Below, piece after piece: positions 1 through 7,740 of a DNA stretch of 40,569 nucleotides. Positions within the stretch are counted from its first letter, which is position 1. Each line of letters opens with the position of its first letter. The notes under the pieces were generated by a model. That model was not told where the DNA came from. It was given only the letters and a program-made list of their open reading frames with translations, and searched no databases. The stretch covers positions 1-40,569 of the forward strand of contig JAEEHC010000045.1 in NCBI GenBank assembly GCA_016280635.1, given 5' to 3'. The translations under genes were made by a program, and so were the position numbers. This DNA is from Erysipelotrichaceae bacterium (GTDB lineage Bacteria > Bacillota_I > Bacilli_A > Erysipelotrichales > Erysipelotrichaceae).

Positions 1-114
1 GCAGTGGCTGATTACATTGATTTCTACAATAAACGTCGGTCTCAGCGCAAACTAAAAGGCATGACTCCTGAACAGTTCAGGTTGTCATACCTTTCATCCC
101 GGTCTTTTTTATAA
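1..114 (+). CDS. IS3-family transposase, C-terminal end (partial)
   Basis: The reading frame is open from the first base and stops with TAA at 112-114, giving the last 37 residues of a protein whose start lies outside the window. The peptide contains YIDFYNKRRSQRKLKGMTPE, which matches the C-terminal end of the DDE integrase (OrfB) of IS3-family elements, where a Y-I-x-F-Y-N-x-x-R-x-Q-x-K-L-K-G-x-(S/T)-P block is typical. An inverted repeat of the right type follows two bases after the stop. Catalytic residues lie upstream of the window, so whether the element is intact cannot be judged here. Confidence 0.85.
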   Translation, partial: AVADYIDFYNKRRSQRKLKGMTPEQFRLSYLSSRSFL

Positions 115-115
115 G

Positions 116-140
116 TGTCCACTTTTTGTGGGGCGGTTCA
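116..140 (+). repeat. Terminal inverted repeat (right) of the IS3-family element
   Basis: This is a 25-base segment starting TGTCCACTTTTTGTGGGG and ending GGTTCA, just after the transposase stop. Its pattern (TGTCC, a T-run, a G-run, terminal CA) is that of IS150-type right ends. The partner repeat is not in the window, so the boundary is inferred. Confidence 0.65.
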
Positions 141-195
141 AAATAGGTCTGCTTTTCTTCTTGTTGCTGTGCTAAAATGAGAATAAGGTATGAAC

Positions 196-1128
196 ATGAG
201 CGATAAGTACGTATTGGGCATTGGCGCAGCCAATGTGGACATCACCGGAAAGAGCCGCAGGCAACTGATCATGAAGGATTCCAATCCTGGCTTCATGCAT
301 GTTTCCATTGGCGGCGTAACCCGTAATGTTCTGGAAAACATCGCCCGTCTTAAGCATCCCTGCAAGCTCATTTCCGCCCTGGGTAATGACCTGTACGGAA
401 AGATGATCGAAGACTATTCAACCAAGGCCGGCATCGACATGAGCAACTGCCTGCATGTGGACGGCTGTTCGTCTTCAACTTATCTGGCCATACTTAACGA
501 TAACGGCGACATGCATCTGGCCTTAAGCGACATGCACATCATCGATAACATCACCATAGATGTTCTTGAGCAGCGTAAGGATCTGTTCAGAAATGCCGAA
601 GTCATCACCTTCGACCCCTGTCTAAGGGAAGAAGTCATTGAATACATTTGTACTGAAGCATCTAAATACGCACCGGTCTTCTGTGATCCGGTCTCTTCAG
701 CATATGCAGAAAGACTGAAGCCATATGTCGGTCACGTTCACACGCTGAAACCCAATGAAATGGAACTTGCCATTCTCTCCGGCCATGAAATAAACAACGA
801 TTTTGACATGATCCAAGCCTGCCGCGTTCTTACCGAAAAGGGAGTAAAGAGGATCTTCGTCTCCCGGGGCAGCAAGGGATGCATGTACTACAACCATGAC
901 GGACAGCTGCTTTTCAAACATCTCAAGCCGGTTGAAAACATGGTAAATGCCTCCGGAGCGGGGGATTCCTTCATGGCCGGAATCATCTACAGTTCCGTAA
1001 ATGACTTTGACATCGAAAAGACCATCAGCTACGCCCTGGCCTGCGGCATTGCGGCGATCAATTCGGAAATGACGATCAATCCCGATCTCGGGATCGACAT
1101 GATAGAGAAGATCTTAGAAAGAGGATAA
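196..1128 (+). CDS. psuK: Pseudouridine kinase (PfkB family)
   Basis: A PfkB/ribokinase-fold sugar kinase predicted to phosphorylate pseudouridine to pseudouridine 5'-phosphate in the cytoplasm. The N-terminus has the family's glycine-rich GIGAANVDITG segment and the GGVTRNVLENIARL block. The C-terminal PfkB signature is NASGAGDSFMAGI, with the GAGD anion hole and catalytic Asp. Length (about 310 residues) is normal. The specific substrate is inferred from the next gene, psuG, only two bases downstream; together they are the known two-step pseudouridine degradation route. ATG codons occur at 190 and 196; the AATAAGG ribosome site at 182-188 is one base from the first and seven from the second, so 196 is preferred. 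The gene lies just behind an IS end, which may have altered its promoter. Confidence 0.88.
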   Translation: MSDKYVLGIGAANVDITGKSRRQLIMKDSNPGFMHVSIGGVTRNVLENIARLKHPCKLISALGNDLYGKMIEDYSTKAGIDMSNCLHVDGCSSSTYLAILNDNGDMHLALSDMHIIDNITIDVLEQRKDLFRNAEVITFDPCLREEVIEYICTEASKYAPVFCDPVSSAYAERLKPYVGHVHTLKPNEMELAILSGHEINNDFDMIQACRVLTEKGVKRIFVSRGSKGCMYYNHDGQLLFKHLKPVENMVNASGAGDSFMAGIIYSSVNDFDIEKTISYALACGIAAINSEMTINPDLGIDMIEKILERG

Positions 1129-1130
1129 AA

Positions 1131-2060
1131 ATGGATAAAGAAAACCTGAAGAAGTATCTGGACATTTCTCCGGAAGTGCAGGCAGCCCTTGATGAAGGCA
1201 GACCGATCGTTGCTCTGGAAAGCACGATCCTCTCCCATGGCATGCCCTATCCGGAAAATGCGGAATTTGCCCACAACGTGGAAGTAATCGTCAAGGAAAA
1301 AGGCTGCGTTCCCGCTACCACGGCGATCATCAACGGCCGATTGAAAGTCGGTCTTACTGCTGATGAACTGAACCTGATGTGCACCGGCAAGGATATCGGC
1401 AAGATCAGCCGGCGCGACGTTGCCGTATATGTAGCTACCGGAAAGACCGGGGCTACGACCGTCGCTACGACCATGATGCTGGCCTCACTGGCCGGTATCA
1501 GGGTATTTGCGACCGGCGGCATCGGCGGTGTTCACCGCGGCGCTCAGCAGACCATGGACATCAGTGCCGACCTTCAGGAGCTGGCCAATACGCCGGTATG
1601 CGTCATTACCGCCGGATGCAAGAGCATTCTCGACATCGGTCTGACGCTGGAATACCTGGAGACCTTCGGTGTTCCGGTAATGGGATTCAAGACTGATGAT
1701 TTCCCGGCCTTCTATTGCCGTAAGAGCGGCTATGGCGTCGACTTCAACTGCCCGGATGCGGCTACGGCTGCCCGGATCATGAAGACCAAATGGGATCTTG
1801 GCCTGAAGGGCGGCATCATCATCGGCAATCCGGTTCCGGAAGAATACAGCCTGGACTTCAATGAGATGGAAAAAGTCATTAACAAGGCTCTGGAGATGGC
1901 CAAAGAGAAGGGTATCAGAGGCAAGGCTACCACACCTTTCCTGCTGGCTGCCATCAAGGACATTACCGGCGGAGAATCATTGGCAACCAACTTGCAGCTG
2001 GCTTACAATAACGCCCGCGTCGCCAGTGAGATCGCTGCCGAATTTGCCAGACTGAAGTAA
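1131..2060 (+). CDS. psuG: Pseudouridine-5'-phosphate glycosidase
   Basis: Cleaves pseudouridine 5'-phosphate (C-glycosidic bond) to uracil and ribose 5-phosphate. The 309-residue protein is full length. Recognisable blocks are LESTILSHGMPYPEN (about 29-43), with the family Glu at residue 30; GKDIGKISRRDVAVYVATGK, with Lys91; the GGIGGVHRGAQQTMDISADL metal and substrate segment near 129-148; and ITAGCKSILDIG, with Lys164. These correspond, shifted by about two, to residues I recall as Glu31, Lys93 and the Schiff-base Lys166 in E. coli PsuG. The start follows psuK by two bases, indicating an operon and coupled translation. A factor-independent terminator follows directly. The pair lets the cell recycle pseudouridine from RNA turnover into uracil and pentose phosphate. 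Confidence 0.95.
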   Translation: MDKENLKKYLDISPEVQAALDEGRPIVALESTILSHGMPYPENAEFAHNVEVIVKEKGCVPATTAIINGRLKVGLTADELNLMCTGKDIGKISRRDVAVYVATGKTGATTVATTMMLASLAGIRVFATGGIGGVHRGAQQTMDISADLQELANTPVCVITAGCKSILDIGLTLEYLETFGVPVMGFKTDDFPAFYCRKSGYGVDFNCPDAATAARIMKTKWDLGLKGGIIIGNPVPEEYSLDFNEMEKVINKALEMAKEKGIRGKATTPFLLAAIKDITGGESLATNLQLAYNNARVASEIAAEFARLK

Positions 2061-2070
2061 ACATGAAAGC

Positions 2071-2105
2071 AGGAGAATCAGGTAATGACCTGACTCCTTC
2101 TTTTT
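2071..2105 (+). terminator. Rho-independent terminator after psuG
   Basis: AGGAG-AA-TCAGGT pairs with ACCTGA-CTCCT around an AATG loop (2071-2098), with two unpaired A on the left arm. A T-rich tail runs to 2105. It separates the psuKG pair from the next gene. Confidence 0.85.
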
Positions 2106-2124
2106 ACTGCGGAGAGGACTAGAG

Positions 2125-2871
2125 ATGGAAAAGAGATACATAATTGAACAGTCAGAACATAAGAAGATCTACCGTGATGGTGACTGCTGCATCAAGGTTT
2201 TTGACCGAACCTTCAGCAAGTCGGATATCCTCAATGAAGCCCTCAATCAGGCCCGAGTCGAAGAAACCGGTCTTCTGATTCCCAAGATTAGGGAAGTAAC
2301 GATGATTGACGGCTGCTGGGCCATCGTTTCCGATTTCATAGAAGGAAAAACTCTGCAGCAGCTGATGGATGAAAACCCGGACCGGATGGAAGAATATCTG
2401 AATCTGTTCGTCGCTATTCAGAATGAGATCTGTTCCCATGTTTCTCCGTTATTGACCCAACTGAAGAATAAATTCAACCGCAAGATCGACCTGACCGACT
2501 TTGACGCTGTCATGCGCTATGACCTGCACAGGCGTCTGGAGGACATGCCAAGGCATTCCCAGCTCTGTCATGGCGATTTCAACCCGACCAATGTCATCAT
2601 TACTCCGGAGGGAAACCATTACGTACTGGACTGGTCGCATGCCACCCAGGGTAATTGTGAAGCGGATGCGGCAAGGACATATCTGATCTTCGGCCTGCAC
2701 GGACAGACGGAAATCAGAGACCGCTATCTGGAGATCTTCACCAGGACAAATGGCATCAAACCGCAGGATGTACTGGCCTGGCTGCCCATCGTTGCCTCCA
2801 CCCAGTCGCTTAAGGCGATACCCGGTGAACGGGAATTTCTGATGGACCTTGTAAAGTCGGACTACTATTAA
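2125..2871 (+). CDS. APH/choline-kinase-fold phosphotransferase
   Basis: A 248-residue protein of the aminoglycoside phosphotransferase/choline kinase fold. A probable ATP-binding Lys lies at residue 24 (CCIKVFDR). The Brenner motif LCHGDFNPTNVII gives catalytic His149/Asp151 and Asn156, and the metal-binding Asp lies in YVLDWSHA (Asp169). Members of this fold phosphorylate small hydroxylated substrates, such as sugars, choline and occasionally antibiotics. Nothing here fixes the substrate, and a resistance role should not be assumed. It has its own ribosome site and lies 28 bases before the hydrogenase gene, so the two may be cotranscribed, though a shared function is not obvious. The fold assignment is secure; the role is unknown. 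Confidence 0.75.
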   Translation: MEKRYIIEQSEHKKIYRDGDCCIKVFDRTFSKSDILNEALNQARVEETGLLIPKIREVTMIDGCWAIVSDFIEGKTLQQLMDENPDRMEEYLNLFVAIQNEICSHVSPLLTQLKNKFNRKIDLTDFDAVMRYDLHRRLEDMPRHSQLCHGDFNPTNVIITPEGNHYVLDWSHATQGNCEADAARTYLIFGLHGQTEIRDRYLEIFTRTNGIKPQDVLAWLPIVASTQSLKAIPGEREFLMDLVKSDYY

Positions 2872-2899
2872 ACGGAAAACGGAAGTGAGGATATGACAT

Positions 2900-4333
2900 A
2901 TGCCCGTTTTTGATACCAAGATACAGGAACTTAAATATCAGGCTCTGAAGGAAATTGCGACCAATGCCTATAATGATACGCTGGTCGACAATCTCTTAAG
3001 CATACCCAAGAAGATCATTCCCAATGACACGGCGACAATGCGCTGCTGTGTATACAAGGAAAGAGCGATCTTCGCCGAACGGCTGAAAGTAGCCATGGGC
3101 GGAAACAAGTCCAAGAAGGGGATCGTCGAAGTAATCGACATTGCCTGCGATGAATGTCCCCGCAGCGGTTATGAGGTCACCTCAATCTGCCGGGGCTGTC
3201 TGGCTCATCCCTGCTACAACGCCTGTAAGTTCAACGCCATCAGCTTTGACAATAATCACGTTGCCTTCATCGACAAGAGCAAGTGCGTAAACTGCGGCAG
3301 CTGCTCCAAGGTCTGTCCCTACAGCGCCATTGCCAACCGCATCAGGCCCTGTGAGAACGCCTGCAAGGTCAAGGCCATCAATGCCTCGGAAAATCAGGCT
3401 GCCTCAATTGATTATGATAAGTGCATCGATTGCGGTGTCTGCATCTATACCTGTCCCTTTGGGGCACTGGTCGATAAGTCCTATCTGATCAACGCCATTG
3501 ATTATCTGCGTAAAAGTGATGATAACCGCAAGTATAATGTCCATGCCATCATCGCTCCGGCCATCGCTTCCCAATTTGGTGAGGTAAAACTTTCCCAGGT
3601 AGTTGCCGGACTTAAGAAACTGGGTTTCAAGAGCGTCGTGGAAGTGGCTCTGGGCGCTGACATGGTCGCGGACAAAGAGGCTCAGGAACTGGCGGAGAAA
3701 GGCTTTCTGACCTCTTCCTGCTGTCCGGCATTTGTCAGATTCATTGAAAACAATTTCCCGACTCTTAAGCCATACATATCAACCAATCTTTCCCCGATGG
3801 CAACCCTGGCCAGACACATCAAAGAAAACGATCCGGATTGCCGCATCGTATTCATCGGCCCCTGCACCGCCAAGAAAGCCGAAGTCCGCAAGGAAGAGAT
3901 CAGAAATCTGGTCGATGTCGCTTTGACCTTTGAGGAATTGCAGGCATTACTGGACAGCCGTGAAATCGATCTGACCCAGATGCCGGAAGATGAGATCAAT
4001 GATGCCTCATACTACGGACGGGTCTTTGCCCGTTCCGGCGGTCTGAGCGAAGCGGTCAGACAGGCTCTGAAAGAACATGGCCTTGAGGACTTTGATCTGC
4101 GCAGCTGTCAGTGCAGCGGCATCGAGGAGTGCCGGCTGGCCCTGATGAAGGCCAAAAAGGGTATTCTGAACGAAAACTTCATTGAAGGCATGGCCTGCAT
4201 CGGCGGCTGTGTTTCCGGAGCCGGTGTGCTGCATCGCTCGGAGAAAAACCGCGCAGCCGTTGATAAGTATGCCAAAGACAGCGTCATGGACGGAATCGGT
4301 GACGCCGTGGAAAAAGCCCAGCAAAAGCAGTGA
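2900..4333 (+). CDS. [FeFe] hydrogenase, group-B-like, with N-terminal ferredoxin domains
   Basis: A 477-residue iron hydrogenase. The N-terminal half (about 83-195) is cysteine rich and holds several [4Fe-4S] motifs, such as CVNCGSCSKVCP and CIDCGVCIYTCP. The catalytic domain has all three H-cluster loops: TSSCCPAFV (Cys274/275), GPCTAKKAE (Cys322) and GMACIGGCVSGAG (Cys433 and Cys437). TSCCPAFV and GPC, in place of the classic TSCCPGW and MPC, point to the group B clade of fermentative anaerobes rather than group A. Its likely role is proton reduction or H2 oxidation with ferredoxin as electron carrier, in the cytoplasm. No maturases (HydE, HydF, HydG) lie in the window, so they must be elsewhere if the enzyme is active. 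GGAAGTGAGG precedes the chosen ATG. Confidence 0.88.
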   Translation: MPVFDTKIQELKYQALKEIATNAYNDTLVDNLLSIPKKIIPNDTATMRCCVYKERAIFAERLKVAMGGNKSKKGIVEVIDIACDECPRSGYEVTSICRGCLAHPCYNACKFNAISFDNNHVAFIDKSKCVNCGSCSKVCPYSAIANRIRPCENACKVKAINASENQAASIDYDKCIDCGVCIYTCPFGALVDKSYLINAIDYLRKSDDNRKYNVHAIIAPAIASQFGEVKLSQVVAGLKKLGFKSVVEVALGADMVADKEAQELAEKGFLTSSCCPAFVRFIENNFPTLKPYISTNLSPMATLARHIKENDPDCRIVFIGPCTAKKAEVRKEEIRNLVDVALTFEELQALLDSREIDLTQMPEDEINDASYYGRVFARSGGLSEAVRQALKEHGLEDFDLRSCQCSGIEECRLALMKAKKGILNENFIEGMACIGGCVSGAGVLHRSEKNRAAVDKYAKDSVMDGIGDAVEKAQQKQ

Positions 4334-4414
4334 AGGTCTGGCGAACCTTATAAGGTGGAAATTTAAAAGCGTATATTGTAAAATTAAATCAGTCAGTAAT
4401 CTGGAGGTACAAAC

Positions 4415-5125
4415 ATGAATATAGCATTGATCATTGCCGGCGGCGTCGGTGCCAGAATGCACCAGTCCATTCCCAAGCAGTTCATCAACGTCGATGACAA
4501 ACCGGTCATCGTATATACGATGGAATGCTTTCAGAATCACCCCGATATCGATGAGATCGTCGTTGTCTGCGTTGAAGGCTGGCATGAGATCCTGAAAGCC
4601 TATGCCAAGCAGTTCAACATTACCAAGCTTACCAAGGTCGTGCCCGGCGGCGAGACCGGTCAGGCTTCGATCAGAAACGGCGTTTACGCCATTGCCGAAG
4701 ACCATGATGATGAGGACTTTGTCCTGATTCATGACGCCATCAGACCGATGCTGTCAACAGACATCATTTCCGATGCCCTGGTAACCGCCAGAAAATACGG
4801 AAACTCCGTCGTTACCATTCCCTGCCCGGAAGTCATGCTCTACAGTGAAGACGGCAAGACTTCAACCAAGAACATCGACCGCGACAAGCTCAAGAGGACT
4901 CAGACTCCTCAGACCTTCCATCTCGGCGATCTGGTAAAGGTCCACAAGAAGGCTCTGGAAATGGGCATTACCACGGCGACGGCCTCAGCTTCCCTGTTTG
5001 CGGACATGGGATATACCATTTATTTCTCCCAGGGCTCGGAAAAGAACCTGAAGCTGACCACGCCTGATGACATTGACATTTTCAAGGCTCTGCTTAAGGC
5101 CAAGCGCGCTGACTGGATGAAATGA
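4415..5125 (+). CDS. CTP:sugar/polyol-phosphate cytidylyltransferase (IspD/TarI/Abp1 family)
   Basis: A 236-residue nucleotidyltransferase. The CTP-binding loop is IIAGGVGARM (6-15), followed by IPKQF, then VLIHDAIRPML, RTQTPQTF and KLTTPDDID, all hallmarks of the IspD superfamily. The AGG(V)GARM form, in place of AAGxGxRM, leans to the TarI/Bcs1/Abp1 branch that activates pentitol or pentulose phosphates rather than to IspD of the MEP pathway. The neighbours support this: pentulose-5-phosphate epimerases, an SDR reductase, LicD and a CDP-glycerol-type transferase. The expected product is therefore a CDP-pentulose or CDP-pentitol. It is the first gene of the operon, has a strong GGAGG site at 4402-4406, and overlaps the next gene by four bases. 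IspD remains the main alternative. Confidence 0.8.
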   Translation: MNIALIIAGGVGARMHQSIPKQFINVDDKPVIVYTMECFQNHPDIDEIVVVCVEGWHEILKAYAKQFNITKLTKVVPGGETGQASIRNGVYAIAEDHDDEDFVLIHDAIRPMLSTDIISDALVTARKYGNSVVTIPCPEVMLYSEDGKTSTKNIDRDKLKRTQTPQTFHLGDLVKVHKKALEMGITTATASASLFADMGYTIYFSQGSEKNLKLTTPDDIDIFKALLKAKRADWMK

Positions 5126-5976
5126 TGAGCAGAGATTACCGAATCGGTGCCTACGAAAAAGCCTTCCCTGAAGGCTTTAAAATTGCTGACATGATGTCAA
5201 TGGCGGCAAATGCCGGTTATGACTTCTTTGAGATCAGCATTGACAGAACTGACAAGCGCATCAGCCGGATCTATGATCCCTATTTTCAATACGAACTGAA
5301 GAAGGAAATGAAGAAGAGCCGCATTCCCATCGGCTCCATCTGCCTTTCCGCCTTAAGCACCTATACGCTGGGAAGCAGCGATCCTGAAAAAGAAGCCAAG
5401 GCTATCGACATCTTCCGCAAGACGCTTGACTTTGCCCGTTATCTTGATATTCCAATCATCCAGATACCTGGCTGCGACATGCCTAAATTCGACCCCCGAG
5501 ACCAGGAAACTGACAAGCGCTTCCGCCGCAATGTCAAGATGCTGCTTCAGGAAGCCGAACGCTATGACGTGACCATCGGTCTGGAAAACATGGAAAATGA
5601 TTACATGGATACCGTTGAAAAGAGCATGGAACTGCTGAAGGAAATGAAGCAGAAGAACCTGCGCCTTTACAGTGATGCCGGAAATACCTATAACGGCAAT
5701 CTTTTGGCCGGTAATGATTACCGTCAGGATCTGAGAAAAGGACAGGGATGCTATTGCGCCTTCCATCTGAAGGAAGTCAACCCGGTTCGCTATGGCGGAC
5801 TGTTCTATGGCGATGGCCATGTTGATTTTGCCGGCATGGTAGAAGAAGTCTGGAAGATGGGTGTACGGCAGTATGTTCTGGAATACTGGTATACCGGTTC
5901 CGTCAATTGGCTAAAAGACCTTTCCCGGGCCAGGGAAATGTGTGAGAATTGGATAAGGAAAGCTAAAGATGAGTAA
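5122..5976 (+). CDS. L-ribulose-5-phosphate 3-epimerase-like TIM-barrel protein (UlaE family)
   Basis: A 284-residue xylose-isomerase-like TIM barrel. Metal ligands typical of UlaE/SgbU appear in order: Glu155 (TIGLENME), Asp185 (LYSDAGNTYNGN), His215 (AFHLKEVNP) and Glu254 (VLEYWYTG). The first two sit at the positions I recall for E. coli UlaE. UlaE interconverts L-xylulose 5-P and L-ribulose 5-P, normally in ascorbate catabolism. No ascorbate transport or lactonase genes are nearby; the gene lies between a cytidylyltransferase and an SDR reductase, so I infer a biosynthetic role in shaping the pentulose phosphate to be activated. The start overlaps the upstream stop; ATG codons at 5122 and 5125 are equally plausible. 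It overlaps the next gene by eight bases. Confidence 0.82.
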   Translation: MMSRDYRIGAYEKAFPEGFKIADMMSMAANAGYDFFEISIDRTDKRISRIYDPYFQYELKKEMKKSRIPIGSICLSALSTYTLGSSDPEKEAKAIDIFRKTLDFARYLDIPIIQIPGCDMPKFDPRDQETDKRFRRNVKMLLQEAERYDVTIGLENMENDYMDTVEKSMELLKEMKQKNLRLYSDAGNTYNGNLLAGNDYRQDLRKGQGCYCAFHLKEVNPVRYGGLFYGDGHVDFAGMVEEVWKMGVRQYVLEYWYTGSVNWLKDLSRAREMCENWIRKAKDE

Positions 5977-7018
5977 ATTTGATTTTTCAGCCGAATATCT
6001 GCAGGCCGCTCAGATTAATATCAACTGGCAGCTGCTGGATAATAAGACCGTCATGATAACCGGAGCGACCGGACTGATCGGCAAGTATCTCATCGAGGTA
6101 TTGCTGATGAGAAACCGCCTCAGAGGTCTGCATACCCGCATAATTGCGGTTGGTCGCAATAAGGAGAAATTCCGCGCCCGTTTCAAGGATGTTGAGGACA
6201 GTGAGCATCTGGTCTTTTACTGTCATGACGTCCAGAAGCCTTTCGATGACTTCAAAGAAAGAGTGGATGTCATCGTTCACATGGCCTCAAATACCCACCC
6301 CAAGCTCTACGCAACCGATCCCATCGGCACGGAAATGAGCAACATCCTGGGGACCTATTATCTGCTGCAACTGGCTGGGGCCAACAAGGGCTGCCGTTTT
6401 GTCTTTGCCTCCTCAGGCGACATCTACGGCGATAACCGCTCCGACAAGGAATTCATTGAAGAAACTGACTGCGGATACATAAACTGCAACACCCTGCGAG
6501 CCGGCTACATCGAAGGAAAGAGAGCTTCAGAGGCCCTTTGCAACGCTTATCGCGAAGCTGAAGGCATTGAGTTTGTCATTGCCCGTTTCTGCCGGCTGTA
6601 TGGGCCGACCATGCAGCTCAGTGATTCCAAGGCCATTTCTCAATTCATCAACAAGGCCATTGAAAAGCAGGACATCGTCCTTAAGAGCAAGGGAACCCAG
6701 ACTTTCTCCTATCTCTACATCTATGACGCCGTTACCGCCCTGCTGACGGTCATCTGCAATGGCGTTGACGGTCAGGCATATAACATCGCCGATAATGATC
6801 AGGCTCTGGCGCTCAAGCAACTGGCTGGAATTCTCGCCGAGATTGGCGAAAGCAAGGTCGTCTTTGACCTTCCTGACGAAATAGAACATAAGGGTGCTTC
6901 AACCTTCCAGAATGTCAAGCTGGACGGCCGCAAGCTTAAAAGTTTGGGCTGGGAAAGTGTCGTGGACATGAAAGAGGGCCTGAGATATACGGTTGAAAAG
7001 ATCAGAGAGCTGATTTAG
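5969..7018 (+). CDS. NAD-dependent epimerase/dehydratase (extended SDR), candidate CDP-pentulose reductase
   Basis: A 349-residue extended short-chain dehydrogenase. The N-terminal Rossmann motif is TGATGLIGKYL (about 30-40). The catalytic region shows FASSGDIYGD followed by AGYIEGKRASE, which supplies the YxxxK pair, and then ARFCRLYGP. Family members epimerise, dehydrate or reduce nucleotide sugars. In Streptococcus pneumoniae 17F, as I recall, a homologous SDR (Abp2) reduces CDP-D-xylulose to CDP-D-arabinitol next to an IspD-like Abp1. The same pairing here suggests a reductase acting on a CDP-pentulose, replacing the TarJ-type alcohol dehydrogenase that is absent. This is inference by analogy; an ordinary UDP-sugar epimerase cannot be excluded. 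Confidence 0.75.
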   Translation: MSKFDFSAEYLQAAQININWQLLDNKTVMITGATGLIGKYLIEVLLMRNRLRGLHTRIIAVGRNKEKFRARFKDVEDSEHLVFYCHDVQKPFDDFKERVDVIVHMASNTHPKLYATDPIGTEMSNILGTYYLLQLAGANKGCRFVFASSGDIYGDNRSDKEFIEETDCGYINCNTLRAGYIEGKRASEALCNAYREAEGIEFVIARFCRLYGPTMQLSDSKAISQFINKAIEKQDIVLKSKGTQTFSYLYIYDAVTALLTVICNGVDGQAYNIADNDQALALKQLAGILAEIGESKVVFDLPDEIEHKGASTFQNVKLDGRKLKSLGWESVVDMKEGLRYTVEKIRELI

Positions 7019-7031
7019 AAAGAGTGATTAC

Positions 7032-7739
7032 ATGTTAGAAGAATTAAAGGAAAGAGTATACAAGGCCAACATGGACCTGGTAGCCAAGGGTGTTGTCATC
7101 TACACCTGGGGCAATGTCAGTGAGATCGACCGGGAAAAGGGATTAATGGTCATTAAGCCCTCCGGAATCGACTATGACAAGATGAAGGCTTCCGACATGG
7201 TCGTTGTTGATGTTAAGACCGGTAAGGTAGTTGAAGGCGATCTCAACCCCTCATCCGATACCCCTACCCACCTGAAGCTTTACAATGCCTTCCCGCAGAT
7301 CGGCGGCATTACCCATACCCATTCCACCTACTGCGTGGCTTTTGCCCAGGCCGGCAGAGACCTGAAGGCTCTTGGCACCACTCATGCTGATTCCTTCTAT
7401 GGTGATGTACCCTGTACCCGCAGTCTGACCAAAGAAGAAGTGGAAAACGACTATGAAGCCAATACCGGTGAGGTAATCATCGAGACCATCAGGGAAAAAG
7501 GCTATGACGTCATGGCCATACCGGCTATCCTGGTCCGCAATCACGGCCCCTTTGCCTGGGGCAAGGATGGAGCCAGTTCGGTCTACAACGCCGTTGTATG
7601 CGAGAAATGCTGCGAGATGGCCCTGAAGAGCTTTGCCCTGAATCCGGAAGCGGAAATGCCGCAGTACATTCTTGACAAGCATTATTACCGCAAGCATGGT
7701 CCCAATGCCTATTACGGCCAGATCAAGAAGAGGCAGTAA
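7032..7739 (+). CDS. araD: L-ribulose-5-phosphate 4-epimerase
   Basis: A class II aldolase-fold enzyme interconverting L-ribulose 5-P and D-xylulose 5-P. The 235-residue protein keeps the E. coli AraD landmarks at the same numbers as I recall them: Asp76 (NPSSDTPTH), zinc ligands His95 and His97 (GITHTHSTY), Asp120 (THADSFYGDVPCTR) and His171 (VRNHGPF). A tyrosine pair lies near the C-terminus (NAYYGQ). GNVSEID and IKPSGIDYD are the phosphate-binding blocks. Arabinose catabolism genes (araA, araB) are absent. With the 3-epimerase-like gene it would connect pentose-phosphate D-xylulose 5-P to L-ribulose 5-P and L-xylulose 5-P, feeding the cytidylyltransferase. It starts 13 bases after the SDR gene. 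Confidence 0.92.
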   Translation: MLEELKERVYKANMDLVAKGVVIYTWGNVSEIDREKGLMVIKPSGIDYDKMKASDMVVVDVKTGKVVEGDLNPSSDTPTHLKLYNAFPQIGGITHTHSTYCVAFAQAGRDLKALGTTHADSFYGDVPCTRSLTKEEVENDYEANTGEVIIETIREKGYDVMAIPAILVRNHGPFAWGKDGASSVYNAVVCEKCCEMALKSFALNPEAEMPQYILDKHYYRKHGPNAYYGQIKKRQ

Positions 7740-7740
7740 G

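Larger units (their letters stand above)
1..140 (+). mobile_element. Right end of an IS3-family insertion sequence
   Basis: The segment comprises the transposase C-terminus and a terminal inverted repeat ending in CA at 139-140. The TG...CA ends and the run TGTCCACTTTTTG resemble the IS150 group of IS3. The left end and any target duplication lie outside the window. The element reads toward psuK. Confidence 0.75.

Noticed and set aside
2125-2871. Aminoglycoside resistance gene
   Set aside because: Only fold-level motifs are shared; no resistance context or specific subfamily signature.
2449-2919. Long antisense reading frames such as 2449-2919 and 4007-4732 on the minus strand
   Set aside because: They lie opposite well-recognised genes, lack family motifs and ribosome sites, and reflect codon bias of the plus-strand genes.
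4333-4350. AAGGT...ACCTT inverted repeat after the hydrogenase gene
   Set aside because: Only five pairs and no T-run; not convincing as a terminator.
4415-5125. Confident call as IspD of the MEP pathway
   Set aside because: The AGGVGARM loop and the pentulose/LicD/TagF neighbours favour a TarI/Abp1-type enzyme; left open.
7672-7740. Upstream-extended start for the LicD gene
   Set aside because: It would lie inside araD coding sequence in another frame; ATG 7741 right after the araD stop with a purine-rich site fits the family N-terminus.
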